In this document: piece by piece, positions 8,154 to 17,102 of the stretch
Position numbering within the stretch: position 1 is the first letter of the stretch
Layout of the letters: every line of letters starts with the position of its first letter
NCBI GenBank assembly: GCA_018715395.1
Contig: DVLQ01000087.1
Coordinates: 1-39,916, forward strand
Source of the DNA: Candidatus Coprocola pullicola
GTDB lineage: Bacteria; Bacillota; Clostridia; Lachnospirales; Anaerotignaceae
Reading direction: 5' to 3'
Length of the DNA stretch: 39,916 nucleotides
Program-made: the position numbers and the translations under genes
The notes under the pieces: model-generated
What the model was told of the DNA's origin: nothing
The model's input: only the letters and a program-made list of their open reading frames with translations
Databases searched by the model: none

Positions 8154-8627
8154 ATGGCATTTTTAAGCGCATTAAATATCAGTGCTTCCGGTATGACCGC
8201 TGAAAGAATGAGATTAGATGTTGCATCAGAAAATATTGCAAATCTCAATACCACAAGAACAGAAGACGGAGGACCATATGCAAGAAAGATGGTTGTGTTT
8301 GAACCGGTAAAAGAAAGAAGCTTTCAAGAGATTTTAAACGGTGCGGCACAAAGTGTTCGAGGGGCAAATGGTCAAAGAGCAGCAAGCATTGGCGCAGCCG
8401 GAGGAGTGCGAGTGGCTGAGATTATAGAGGATGAGAGAGATTTTAAACCAGTGTATGACCCACTTCATCCAGACGCTAATGAAGACGGCTATGTAATGAT
8501 GCCAAATGTGGATTTGGTAAAAGAAACAATCGACGCTATGTCAGCTTCAAGAGCATATGATGCAAATGTAACAGCATTTAATGCAGTGAAAGCTATGGCA
8601 ACAAAGGCATTAGAAATTGGAAAGTAA
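8154..8627 (+). CDS. flgC: Flagellar proximal rod protein FlgC
   Basis: A 157-residue rod protein: N-terminal motif (LNISASGMTAERMRLDVASE, NIANLNTTRTEDGGPY) and the C-terminal rod helix (PNVDLVKETIDAMSASRAYD, ANVTAFNAVKAMATKALEIG). Family length is about 135-155. It assembles with FlgB as the proximal rod. The usual asparagine-rich NIAN box is intact. The ATG follows a GGAG ribosome site. It lies between flgB and fliE, the order seen across Firmicutes. Confidence 0.94.
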   Translation: MAFLSALNISASGMTAERMRLDVASENIANLNTTRTEDGGPYARKMVVFEPVKERSFQEILNGAAQSVRGANGQRAASIGAAGGVRVAEIIEDERDFKPVYDPLHPDANEDGYVMMPNVDLVKETIDAMSASRAYDANVTAFNAVKAMATKALEIGK

Positions 8628-8748
8628 GCATTTTTGATAAAATTAAAATCATTTTATTAGACAAAATGATAAAAGGAAACGGACTGTAACATAGAGTATT
8701 AAAAATAAAAGACAGGTATTATAGTTGATAAAATTGGAGGGAGAAATT

Positions 8749-9075
8749 ATGTTTATAGATCCGATACAACTAATGCAGTTTGGAGAAGGATTTGATATAA
8801 AAAAAGTTGGAAATAGTTCTTCAATGATATCTGCGCCACAGCAGGGCAATGGACAAACACTGTTTGCAGATATATTTGAAAATGCCATTCAAGATGTAAT
8901 TGATACAGACAATGAAGTACAGCAATCAAAATACAAATTTGCTACAGGACAAACAGATGATCCACATACCGGAGCCATTGCTTCAGCAAAGGCGCAGCTT
9001 GCGGTGGATATGCTCATTCAGCTGCGTAATAAGGCCTTGGATTCTTACAATGAAATAATGAGAATTAATTTGTAA
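8749..9075 (+). CDS. fliE: Flagellar hook-basal body protein FliE
   Basis: A 108-residue protein with the FliE pattern: FADIFENAIQDVIDTDNEVQ, the KFATGQTDDPHTGAIASAKA stretch, and the C-terminal LIQLRNKALDSYNEIMRINL. FliE joins the MS ring to the proximal rod and is one of the first export substrates. ATG 8749 is supported by GGAGGGAG with a short spacer; the in-frame TTG at 8725 lies before this site. The 121-base gap to flgC contains no gene. Confidence 0.93.
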   Translation: MFIDPIQLMQFGEGFDIKKVGNSSSMISAPQQGNGQTLFADIFENAIQDVIDTDNEVQQSKYKFATGQTDDPHTGAIASAKAQLAVDMLIQLRNKALDSYNEIMRINL

Positions 9076-9088
9076 GATTTACTAAAAT

Positions 9089-9118
9089 TTGCCAAAAGTA
9101 AGTAATATATTGTATAAT
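9089..9118 (+). promoter_or_regulatory. Possible internal promoter upstream of fliF
   Basis: TTGCCA (9089-9094) and TATAAT (9113-9118) have an 18-base spacer in the fliE-fliF gap. A start near 9125 would give fliF and the downstream genes an extra transcript. AT-rich DNA yields such matches by chance, so confidence is modest. Confidence 0.4.
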
Positions 9119-9189
9119 AGTATAAAAGAAAAATAAAATATAAGTTCGTTTGCAGGGCAAATAATTAGGAAAGGCAAGAGGGGTTTACA

Positions 9190-10836
9190 TTGGATGCTAC
9201 GAAATTAAAGGCTTTATGGGCTAAAATAAAACAAACGATTGAGAAATTAAATAAAAAAACAAAAAGATTGATACTTGCAGGTATTGTTTTACTTTTACTT
9301 GGTTCTGCTGGACTTGCATTTTATTTAAATACAAGACCTTATGTTGTATTGTTTCAGGATATGAATGAAACAGAAGCAACAGAAGTGATGACTGTATTAC
9401 AAGATTCCGGTGTGGATTATAGGTATAGGACAGGAGGCACTATATTAGTACCTGAGCAACAAGAAAACCAACTGAGAGCACAGCTTGTTATGGCAGGATA
9501 TCCAAAAAGCGGTTTTTCCTATGATTTATATACAGGAAATATCAGCATGATGACAACAGATGCAGATAGAGAGAATTATGAGCTGTTTTATCTGCAAGAT
9601 AGATTGGCGTCAACCATTCGCCAATTTGACGGCGTTAAAGATGCAGTGGTGACCATTACGCCGGCAGAAGAACAAAAATATGTGATTGGTAATGCCATAA
9701 ATATGGATGCAAGCGCTTCTGTAACAGTTATTATGAAAGACGGTACATCTCCGTCCAAGGCACAGGTAGAAGGCATACAAAGATTGATTTCTACAAGTGT
9801 ATCGAAGATTAAGTTTGAAAATATTACGGTATTAGATGGAAATGGCACTGATGTTACTGTCAGAACAGAGAGCGATACCGGAGACAGAAGTTTAGCGGCG
9901 CAGTTAAAATTAGATGTAGAAAAAGAAATTGAAAACACTATTAAAAATAATGTGTTAAATGTATTAAAGCCAATTTATGGTGAGGAAAATGTAAAGGTTT
10001 CTGTAAAGGCTTCTGTAGATATTGATAAAAGAATACAAGAAATCATCAATTATTCTGCACCTCCAAATGAAGAAGATAAGGTTGGCATTCCCGGAAATGT
10101 ATCAATTAACCAAGAATTATCCAGACCAGATGGAGCGCAAGAAGGCGGTGTGCCAGGAACAGAAACAAATGCTGAAATCCCTATTTACGGAGTACAGCAG
10201 TTAGAAACAGACGGTACAGAAAATTACATACGAAATCAGCAAGATATTAATTATCTGGTAAATCAAATAAAAGAACAGGTGCAAATGGATACAGGAAATT
10301 TAGAGGATTTGAATGTATCAGTTGTGATTAATGGCACAGATTTTGGAGATTTATCAAGAGCAGCTGTAAGAGATATTGTCGCAAGGGCAGCAGGTATTTC
10401 CGATGCAGATAAAAATAACAAGATTGCTGTAGAAAGCGCGCCATTCTTTATTGATACATCCGTACCGACAGCCGATACCGGATTTAATAGATGGATACTG
10501 ATTGGAGCTATTGCAGCAGGGGTATTGGTATTACTTTTAATTTTACTGGTGCTGATACTCAGAAGAAGAAAGAAAAAGGCACAGGAAGCAGCAGCGCTTG
10601 CAGATGTTCAGCTAACTGAAACGGTGGTTGTTCCTCCGATAGATGAATTAATACAAGAACCCGAAGAAGTTACAGAAAGCGACCAAGAAGCGGAATCTGC
10701 AAAAGAACTGCTTAGAATACAAAATGAAAAGAGTATGCAATTAAAGGAAAATATCCGTAAATTTGCGGAGGATAACCCTGAGATATCAGCACAGCTTATT
10801 AAATCTTGGCTGAGGGGAGGCGAGGACAATGGCTGA
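9190..10836 (+). CDS. fliF: Flagellar MS-ring protein FliF
   Basis: A 548-residue protein with a short cytoplasmic start, membrane segment 1 (about 25-46), ring-building motifs (YVVLFQDMNETEATEVMTVL; GFSYDLYTGNISMMTTDADR; LARTI-like LASTIRQFDGVKDAVVTIT), membrane segment 2 (about 436-458), and an acidic cytoplasmic tail. The last 30 residues (KENIRKFAEDNPEISAQLIK, SWL) are the FliG-binding end. The start is TTG with GAGGGG 6 bases upstream. The end overlaps fliG by 8 bases, so translation is probably coupled. FliF is the platform on which the export gate and C ring assemble. Confidence 0.96.
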   Translation: MDATKLKALWAKIKQTIEKLNKKTKRLILAGIVLLLLGSAGLAFYLNTRPYVVLFQDMNETEATEVMTVLQDSGVDYRYRTGGTILVPEQQENQLRAQLVMAGYPKSGFSYDLYTGNISMMTTDADRENYELFYLQDRLASTIRQFDGVKDAVVTITPAEEQKYVIGNAINMDASASVTVIMKDGTSPSKAQVEGIQRLISTSVSKIKFENITVLDGNGTDVTVRTESDTGDRSLAAQLKLDVEKEIENTIKNNVLNVLKPIYGEENVKVSVKASVDIDKRIQEIINYSAPPNEEDKVGIPGNVSINQELSRPDGAQEGGVPGTETNAEIPIYGVQQLETDGTENYIRNQQDINYLVNQIKEQVQMDTGNLEDLNVSVVINGTDFGDLSRAAVRDIVARAAGISDADKNNKIAVESAPFFIDTSVPTADTGFNRWILIGAIAAGVLVLLLILLVLILRRRKKKAQEAAALADVQLTETVVVPPIDELIQEPEEVTESDQEAESAKELLRIQNEKSMQLKENIRKFAEDNPEISAQLIKSWLRGGEDNG

Positions 10837-11842
10837 GGGAAAACGCGCTTTATCGCCTGAACAGAAGGCAGCCGCAGTCGTTGTTTCACTAGGCGTAGAT
10901 AAAGCTTCTCAAATTTATAAGCATTTAAATGAAGAAGATTTGGAAAAGCTGACAGTAGAAGTAGCAAAATTACAACATTTGACGCCAGAAGAAACAGAAG
11001 AGGTGTTGGACGAGTTTTACAAAATGTGTCTAACTCAAAAAGTGGTAACAGACGGCGGCTTGGAATATGCCAGAACCGTACTGGAAAAAGCTTTCGGAGA
11101 AGCAACAGCCAGCAGTCTTTTGGATAGAATATCAAAACAGCTAAAAACAAGAGCATTTTCTTTTATCAGAAAAACAGACGGTCCCAATCTTGTGACAATA
11201 TTGTCACAAGAAAGACCGCAAACAATTGCTCTTGTATTAGCTTATGTAGATTCTACATTATCTTCTCAAGTGATTGAAAATTTGGATGATAAAAAAAGAC
11301 TGCAGGTGGTTCATAGTATTGCAACAATGAGCAGTGTTTCGCCAGATACCATCAAAATTGTAGAAAAAGAATTGGAAAAGAAATTTGCTAATATTCTTAC
11401 AACAGATTATAAGCAGGTGGGTGGTATCGATTATATTGCTGAAGTGATGAATAATATGGATCGCAGCAGTGAAAAGAGTATTTTTGATGGGCTTTCTGAA
11501 AAAGATGCAGAATTGGCAGAAGAAATCAGAAAGAGAATGTTTGTATTTGAAGATATTACAACAATGGACAATCGTTCCGTACAGCGTTTTGTACGAGATT
11601 GTGACAGTAAAGATCTTGTATTTGCACTCAAAGGTGCAAATGAAGAAGTGAAAAGTATTATTTTTGCAAATATGTCGTCTCGTATGGCAGAATCCATTAA
11701 GTCCGATTTAGAAATTACAACAAATGTCCGTAAGAAAGATGTAGAGGAAGCACAGCAAAGAATTGTTGCTATTATCAGAAAATTGGAAGAACAGGGCGAA
11801 TTGATTATTATGAAGGGCGGAAAGGATGATATTATTGCATAG
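10829..11842 (+). CDS. fliG: Flagellar motor switch protein FliG
   Basis: A 337-residue C-ring protein, of usual length. The N-terminal domain (SPEQKAAAVVVSLGVDKASQ) binds FliF, the middle domain carries a typical ERPQTIALVLAYVD motif, and the C-terminal domain (FEDITTMDNRSVQRFVRDCD, SKDLVFALKGANEEVKSIIF) holds the charged torque helix facing MotA. The ATG lies inside the fliF end with GGGAGGCGAGG upstream. It also overlaps the start of fliH by 17 bases. Confidence 0.96.
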   Translation: MAEGKRALSPEQKAAAVVVSLGVDKASQIYKHLNEEDLEKLTVEVAKLQHLTPEETEEVLDEFYKMCLTQKVVTDGGLEYARTVLEKAFGEATASSLLDRISKQLKTRAFSFIRKTDGPNLVTILSQERPQTIALVLAYVDSTLSSQVIENLDDKKRLQVVHSIATMSSVSPDTIKIVEKELEKKFANILTTDYKQVGGIDYIAEVMNNMDRSSEKSIFDGLSEKDAELAEEIRKRMFVFEDITTMDNRSVQRFVRDCDSKDLVFALKGANEEVKSIIFANMSSRMAESIKSDLEITTNVRKKDVEEAQQRIVAIIRKLEEQGELIIMKGGKDDIIA

Positions 11843-12797
11843 TAATATCTTTAAGTTTTATGAAAAGGATAAAAATGTAATAGATTATACATATGGAAAA
11901 TATCAGCAAATAGATGAGCAACAGCAAGAAAATGTGCAAAAAAAAAACATTTCATTGCTTGAAGATTTGCCCCAACTGACAGAAGATAAAAAAAATAAAA
12001 AAAAAGAGATTGAAGATATAAAACAAAAACAAATGTTACAACAGGAAAAAGTAGAAAAGGAAGAAATACAAGATACTTCTGTTTTTCAAGATGAAGTAAT
12101 AGAAGAAGAAAAGAGAAAAGCTTGGCAAGAGGTTGACGATAGCAAAAAAAGAGCCAAAGAAATACAACAAAGGGCAGAACAAGAAGCCAAACAGATGTTG
12201 GAAAAAGCAAAACAAAAAGCGCAAGATTTCATTTCTCAAGCTAAGCAACAAGCAGAACAGATGAAAATAGCCGCAGAAAAAGAAGGCTATGACCAAGGAT
12301 ATCAAAAAGGAACAATACAAGGGCAGCAAAAAGCAGAAGAAGATTGTAAAAAACAATATGACCAATTGAGTCAGAAAGCATTAGAAGACATTAAGCTGGT
12401 AATAGAAAGCGCTGAAGTCATGAAGGAAGAAATGCTTAAAAAATATCAAGACCAGTTAAGAGATGTGGCAGTGGCAATAGCAGAAAAAGTGATACAGGTT
12501 AGCCTAAAGTCCAGTGGAGAGGTTATTGAAAGAATGATTATTGCCGCAACAGAAAAATTAAAAAGTAGAGAGTGGGCAAAAGTCTACATTGCTAGGTGTG
12601 ATGCAGAAATGATGGTGGAAGGAGATTCTACTTTATTAAGGCACTTAGCGCATCTTTCCGACCATGTTAAAATTGTTGTAATGGAACACGAAACTCCTGG
12701 TACTTGTATTATAGAATTACCCGATGAAATTATTGATGCAAGTGCAAGCACGCAAATGGTAAATATTAAAGAGATTTTAAACAATGCATCATTATAA
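11826..12797 (+). CDS. fliH: Flagellar export ATPase regulator FliH
   Basis: A 323-residue protein with a long Lys/Glu/Gln-rich coiled coil (about 40-190) and the conserved C-terminal FliH/YscL domain (DQLRDVAVAIAEKVIQVSLK, SREWAKVYIARCDAEMMVEG, ETPGTCIIELPDEIIDASAS). A GYDQGYQKGTIQGQQ glycine-repeat helix, typical of FliH, lies near residues 154-170. It is longer than enteric FliH (about 235) because of the N-terminal extension. FliH holds the ATPase FliI at the C ring. The ATG 11826 lies inside fliG; a TTG at 11835 giving MHSNIFKFYEKD is also possible. Confidence 0.9.
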   Translation: MILLHSNIFKFYEKDKNVIDYTYGKYQQIDEQQQENVQKKNISLLEDLPQLTEDKKNKKKEIEDIKQKQMLQQEKVEKEEIQDTSVFQDEVIEEEKRKAWQEVDDSKKRAKEIQQRAEQEAKQMLEKAKQKAQDFISQAKQQAEQMKIAAEKEGYDQGYQKGTIQGQQKAEEDCKKQYDQLSQKALEDIKLVIESAEVMKEEMLKKYQDQLRDVAVAIAEKVIQVSLKSSGEVIERMIIAATEKLKSREWAKVYIARCDAEMMVEGDSTLLRHLAHLSDHVKIVVMEHETPGTCIIELPDEIIDASASTQMVNIKEILNNASL

Positions 12798-12836
12798 CAA
12801 ATAAGAATAAGGTAATTGTAAAAATTGATTTTGTTT

Positions 12837-12916
12837 AAGCCCTTATAAAAAAGAAAATATTCTTTCAATAAAAGAAATATGATTTTCATAAGGGGCTTTT
12901 GAAAGCCCCTTATTTT
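12837..12916 (+). promoter_or_regulatory. Intergenic terminator with an overlapping alternative (antiterminator-like) stem
   Basis: ATAAGGGGCTTT (12888-12899) pairs perfectly with AAAGCCCCTTAT (12902-12913) and is followed by TTTT, forming an intrinsic terminator in the middle of the operon. Its left arm can also pair with AAGCCCTTAT at 12837-12846 (one extra G), and inside that GAAAAT (12853-12858) pairs with ATTTTC (12882-12887). The two folds exclude each other, which is the layout of a transcription attenuator. The ligand or factor is unknown. Confidence 0.55.
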
Positions 12917-12948
12917 ACACCAGAATAAAAAAATGCTGGAGGTACAAT

Positions 12949-14250
12949 ATGTTTAAAAATATGGTCAGCTTGATATTGGAATCAGAAACGATTAGTCATA
13001 TTGGAAAAATTGAAAATATTGTTGGCATGGGTATAGAAGCTTCTGGTGGAAAAGCAAGTATAGGCGATATCAGTTTAATCTATAACGAAGGGGGCAATAA
13101 ACAAATACCGGCGGAGATTGTGGGATTTAAAGATGAAAAAATATTTTTGATGCCGTATGATAATATGAGTGGTATTTCTGTAGGGAGTTTTGTTAGAAAT
13201 ACAAAACAAAGGTTGAGGATACCTGTTGGAGATTTTTTAAGAGGAAGAGCCATTGATTCTATGGGAAATCCTATTGATGGCAAAGGCGAATTTCAGACAG
13301 AGGAATATTATACTGTGGAAAGCAGCTATATTAATCCTTTGGACAGACCTCCTATTACAGAAAAAATGGAATTTGGCGTAAAAGCCATTGATGGTACACT
13401 AACTATCGGAAAAGGACAAAGAATTGGCATTTTTGCTGGTAGCGGCGTTGGAAAGAGTACACTTTTGGGTATGATTGCAAAAAATGTAAAAGCAGATATT
13501 AATGTGATTGCTCTTGTGGGAGAGCGTGGTCGAGAAGTATTGGAATTTATGGAAAGAGATTTAGGAGAAGAAGGTATGAAACGCTCTGTTCTTGTAATTG
13601 CCACCAGCGACCAGCCGGCTATGCTCAGAATGAAGTGTCCTATGGTAGCAACGACGATAGCAGAATATTTTAAAGATCAAGGAAAAGATGTACTTTTAAT
13701 GATGGATTCTTTAACACGTTTTGCTATGGCGCAAAGAGAGATTGGTTTGGCAGTAGGAGAGCCGCCTGTTGCAAGGGGGTATACCCCTTCTATTTATGCA
13801 GAATTGCCAAAGCTTTTAGAAAGAAGCGGTAATTTTAAAAATGGCTCTATTACAGGTGTTTATACAGTATTGGTAGAAGGAGATGATACCAATGAACCTA
13901 TTGCAGATACAGTTCGAGGCATATTAGACGGACATATTGTTTTGACTAGAAAGTTAGCAAACAGCAATCATTTTCCGGCTATTGACGTCAACGCAAGTAT
14001 TTCTCGTTTGATGAGTAGTATTGTTTCACCAAAACATAAAGAGTTGAATTCAAAATTGAGAGATATATTGAGTGTATATGATAAAAATGCAGACTTGATT
14101 TCTATTGGAGCTTATAAAGCAGGTACAAATGCAAAAGTAGATTATGCTATTTCAAAAATTGATAAAATTAATGGATTTTTGAAGCAAAGCGTAACAGAAA
14201 AGTTTTCTTATGAAGAAGTACTGGAAGAAATGGAAAAAATTTTAAAATAA
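12949..14250 (+). CDS. fliI: Flagellum-specific export ATPase FliI
   Basis: A 433-residue F1-beta-like ATPase of normal length. Walker A is GSGVGKST (164-171), followed by IALVGERGREVLEFMERDL, Walker B (DVLLMMDSLTRFAMAQREIG) and the signature AVGEPPVARGYTPSIYAELP. FliI works as a hexamer beneath the export gate, helping to release substrates from chaperones and to power export with FliH and FliJ. The ATG has GGAGG 7 bases upstream. It is separated from fliH by 151 bases containing the attenuator-like structure, an unusual gap in an otherwise tight string. Confidence 0.97.
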   Translation: MFKNMVSLILESETISHIGKIENIVGMGIEASGGKASIGDISLIYNEGGNKQIPAEIVGFKDEKIFLMPYDNMSGISVGSFVRNTKQRLRIPVGDFLRGRAIDSMGNPIDGKGEFQTEEYYTVESSYINPLDRPPITEKMEFGVKAIDGTLTIGKGQRIGIFAGSGVGKSTLLGMIAKNVKADINVIALVGERGREVLEFMERDLGEEGMKRSVLVIATSDQPAMLRMKCPMVATTIAEYFKDQGKDVLLMMDSLTRFAMAQREIGLAVGEPPVARGYTPSIYAELPKLLERSGNFKNGSITGVYTVLVEGDDTNEPIADTVRGILDGHIVLTRKLANSNHFPAIDVNASISRLMSSIVSPKHKELNSKLRDILSVYDKNADLISIGAYKAGTNAKVDYAISKIDKINGFLKQSVTEKFSYEEVLEEMEKILK

Positions 14251-14281
14251 ATTTACATAAACGAGAGGAATGCGAAAAGCT

Positions 14282-14725
14282 ATGAAAAAATTTCATTTTT
14301 CTTTGGCAACAGTGTTGAGCTATAAAAATCAAGTTTTAGACGCTTTAAAGAATGAACATGGAAAAATATTAGCGCGTATAAATGAACAAGAAAAAATCAT
14401 ACATAATTTAGAAAAAGAATATAAGCAGTGCAACAGTAATTTTAATGAAAAAAAGGCAGAAGGCATCACAATTATAGAATCCATTGGATTTGAAACATAT
14501 TTAAGAAGATTAGAAGTGACTATACAGCAAGAAGAAAAAAAACTGGCTGAGATGAAAAAGGAAGAAGAAAAAAAACGAAAAGAAGTGGTAGCAGCCAAAC
14601 AAGACACTTCTTCTTTAGAAAAATTAAAAGAAAAAAAATTGGAAGCCTATCAGAAAGAAGAACAAAAGGCAGAAGAATTGTTTGTAGAAGAATTTGTGAC
14701 ATTTAACCGTATAGCAGGAAAATAA
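14282..14725 (+). CDS. fliJ: Flagellar export protein FliJ
   Basis: A 147-residue, almost wholly coiled-coil protein starting MKKFHFSLATVLSYKNQVLD, which matches the FliJ consensus start (F-x-F-x-L-x-x-V-L). FliJ is the central stalk of the FliI ring. ATG 14282 fits the family start but its GAGAGG ribosome site is 13 bases upstream; the in-frame ATG at 14270 has that site only one base away. Assignment rests on the N-terminal motif, coiled coil, length and position after fliI, since FliJ sequences diverge strongly. Confidence 0.87.
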   Translation: MKKFHFSLATVLSYKNQVLDALKNEHGKILARINEQEKIIHNLEKEYKQCNSNFNEKKAEGITIIESIGFETYLRRLEVTIQQEEKKLAEMKKEEEKKRKEVVAAKQDTSSLEKLKEKKLEAYQKEEQKAEELFVEEFVTFNRIAGK

Positions 14726-14791
14726 AAACTTTTGATAGTACATTCCTTATGGAATTGACTATATATTATTTATATCAAAGGAGGCGAAATT

Positions 14792-16030
14792 GTGGATACA
14801 AGTGTAAAGGTATCTGACTTTGTGGCAATGCAGGGACAAATGATGTCACAAAAATTAACCGGTGCAAATTATAAAAATGATGCATTTTATCGTTTTATGA
14901 AACAAACAGCCGATACTCAAAAAACAAGTGACAGCAGTAGTTCCAAAAGAGATACTTCTACAAAGGAGACGTCAAAAAATGACACTTTGGATAAAACAGA
15001 AGACAGCACAAAGTCAGACACAGAAAAACCGGAAGATGTAACAAAAGATGTGCAAGATACAAAAGACAATATGTTACAACAGATGGATTTAGCATTATTA
15101 GCCGCAACAGTAAGCGCAAATATGGTGACAACCCAACAAACACAAAAAGGAAAGGCTGTTGTAAAAGAACCGGCTGTGCAGTCAGAAATACTGACTCAAA
15201 TAGATGCAAATATGGCGCAGCAGACAAAACAAACAGCACAGCCAAATCAATCTATTCCACAAAACTTGGGAGAAAAAGCGGTACAAGTAACAACAGAGCA
15301 ACCACAAACAATGACTCAAGAAACAGTTTCCAAGCAAGAAGTTCCTAAAGAAGTTGTAAATACAACTAATACGGAACAAAATCAGAAACAATCAGAAACT
15401 GTTAAAACAGATGCAAAAGTAATTACTACAGACCAAACAACTCAGAAGTCTGTGACAGTTGCAAAAGAAACAACACAGCAAAATGACGCTCAGGCAAATA
15501 CTTCCCCTGACACAGAAGCAACAAAGCAAGCGTCAGAAGTGCCAGTCAAGAAAACATTTTCTGAAGACGTCATTACTGTAAAAGTGGGAGAAAATGCTCA
15601 AATTAACGATCCAGAAATGACACAAAAATTAGCTGATAAAATGCTGACAAAATTTTCTCAAAATCAAAATGAATTTGAGATTCAGTTAACCCCTAAGGAG
15701 TTAGGAAAAATCACAATTAAATTGATGATGGAAAATGGTCAGGCACATATTTCTATGTTTGCAGAAAATGCTAAAACGATGAGTCTTTTGGCAGAAAAAG
15801 CTAAAGAACTTGGCGCAATCATACAACAGCATACAGGAAATCAAACAAATGTAGAGGTTGTAGATCAAAAAACAATGGAAAATCAAAACCAAAATAAAGA
15901 ACAAAAGGGCGATGGTTTTGCAAGACAACAACAAGAACAACAAAGACAACATCAAGAAAGATTACGTCAAGAACAGTCAAGAGATTTTGTTCAGCAAATG
16001 CGCTTGGGACTATGGAATTTAATAGAATAA
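14792..16030 (+). CDS. fliK: Flagellar hook-length control protein FliK
   Basis: A 412-residue protein. Residues 1-270 are a low-complexity Thr/Gln/Lys-rich stretch, as expected for the ruler part. Residues about 275-370 contain the conserved Flg_hook domain (NEFEIQLTPKELGKITIKLM, then GQAHISMFAENAKTMSLLAE), which flips FlhB to filament-type export. The end is Gln/Arg-rich (RQQQEQQRQHQERLRQEQS). Start GTG 14792 has AAGGAGG with a seven-base spacer. It lies between fliJ and flgD as in other Firmicutes. Confidence 0.92.
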   Translation: MDTSVKVSDFVAMQGQMMSQKLTGANYKNDAFYRFMKQTADTQKTSDSSSSKRDTSTKETSKNDTLDKTEDSTKSDTEKPEDVTKDVQDTKDNMLQQMDLALLAATVSANMVTTQQTQKGKAVVKEPAVQSEILTQIDANMAQQTKQTAQPNQSIPQNLGEKAVQVTTEQPQTMTQETVSKQEVPKEVVNTTNTEQNQKQSETVKTDAKVITTDQTTQKSVTVAKETTQQNDAQANTSPDTEATKQASEVPVKKTFSEDVITVKVGENAQINDPEMTQKLADKMLTKFSQNQNEFEIQLTPKELGKITIKLMMENGQAHISMFAENAKTMSLLAEKAKELGAIIQQHTGNQTNVEVVDQKTMENQNQNKEQKGDGFARQQQEQQRQHQERLRQEQSRDFVQQMRLGLWNLIE

Positions 16031-16046
16031 ATGAGGAGGGATAAAA

Positions 16047-16604
16047 ATGGCAGTAAATGGTGTAATGTCAGATTATGCTCAAAAAGCAGAAGAAAGCCTT
16101 AGAAAAGTCGGTACATATAACAAAAGTACATTAGATATGACAGACTTTTTGAAATTATTTGCAGCAGAATTACAAAACCAAGACCCAACAAGTCCTATGG
16201 ATAACTCTGAGATGCTAAACCAATTGGCACAGATGACGTCAATACAAACAATGACTGATTTGCAGTCAACAATTGTGAATATGAATGATATTGCGATAAC
16301 AAATTATTCAGCATCTTTGGTGGGCAAAGAAGTGACGATTGCAAAAGAAAATGAAGACGGCAAATTAGAAACCATAACAGGCGTTGTAGAAGGAAGTGGA
16401 TTGTACCAAGGGCAAACTGTTGTGTTTGTAGATGGTGAAGCATACACTTTATCTGAAATTATGGCAATTGGTAAAATTCCTGAAGATTTTATTGAGGAAA
16501 ATCAACCAGAAGACGGTACAGACGGAGTTGACAAACCGGAAGACGGTACAAATGGTTCTGAAGGAGCCGATAAACCGGAAGATAGCGACAGTACTACGAC
16601 ATGA
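16047..16604 (+). CDS. flgD: Flagellar hook assembly scaffold FlgD
   Basis: A 185-residue protein with the conserved FlgD N-terminal block (LDMTDFLKLFAAELQNQDPT, SPMDNSEMLNQLAQMTSIQT). The middle part (SLVGKEVTIAKENEDGKLET) resembles a small hook-cap domain. The C-terminal 35 residues are an acidic tail with three KPED/QPEDG-type repeats, absent from typical FlgD. FlgD caps the growing hook and is exported. The ATG has GAGGAGGG about 8 bases upstream, 16 bases after fliK. Confidence 0.94.
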   Translation: MAVNGVMSDYAQKAEESLRKVGTYNKSTLDMTDFLKLFAAELQNQDPTSPMDNSEMLNQLAQMTSIQTMTDLQSTIVNMNDIAITNYSASLVGKEVTIAKENEDGKLETITGVVEGSGLYQGQTVVFVDGEAYTLSEIMAIGKIPEDFIEENQPEDGTDGVDKPEDGTNGSEGADKPEDSDSTTT

Positions 16605-16632
16605 GTTTTAGAATGAATTAGGGGAATGGCTT

Positions 16633-17013
16633 ATGATTCAAAATATAAATAATAATCAAGTTGTAGAAGGAATTCGAGGTTCTCAACTACAAAAGTTACA
16701 AGCAGGTCAACGAGGGATAGGCTTTGAAAAGCTGTTGCAACAACAGCTTCAACAAAAAGAGGAAATACAATTTTCAAAACATGCAAAAGAAAGAATTGAC
16801 CAAAGAGGAATTGAAGTGACCCCTTCTCTTATGAATGATTTAAGCAATGCTGTTGCTAAAGCAAAAGAAAAAGGGGCAAAAGATGTTGTAATCATAGGGC
16901 CAAAAGAAGTATTTATTGTAAATATTCCCAACAACATTGTAGTAACGACAATGAGTGAGAATGAAATGAAAAACAATATTTTCACAAAAATAGATAGCGC
17001 TGTGATATTATAA
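16633..17013 (+). CDS. Flagellar operon protein, TIGR02530-type
   Basis: A 126-residue protein found between flgD and flgE in many Firmicutes and called only 'flagellar operon protein' (TIGR02530). Its core IQFSKHAKERIDQRGIEVTP, followed by a Ser/Asn-rich helix, is recognisable, as is the late segment KEVFIVNIPNNIVVTTMSEN. The role is unknown; the constant position between hook cap and hook genes suggests a part in hook assembly (inference). The ATG has GGGGAATGG upstream. No signal peptide or membrane segment. Confidence 0.85.
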   Translation: MIQNINNNQVVEGIRGSQLQKLQAGQRGIGFEKLLQQQLQQKEEIQFSKHAKERIDQRGIEVTPSLMNDLSNAVAKAKEKGAKDVVIIGPKEVFIVNIPNNIVVTTMSENEMKNNIFTKIDSAVIL

Positions 17014-17102
17014 GGCTGGACCATTTATGGAGGCTGAGAGGACAGAGGATTGTCTGTACTCAAATTCAACAGCATAACTTTTTAAAAGGAGAGAAAAAGA
17101 GA

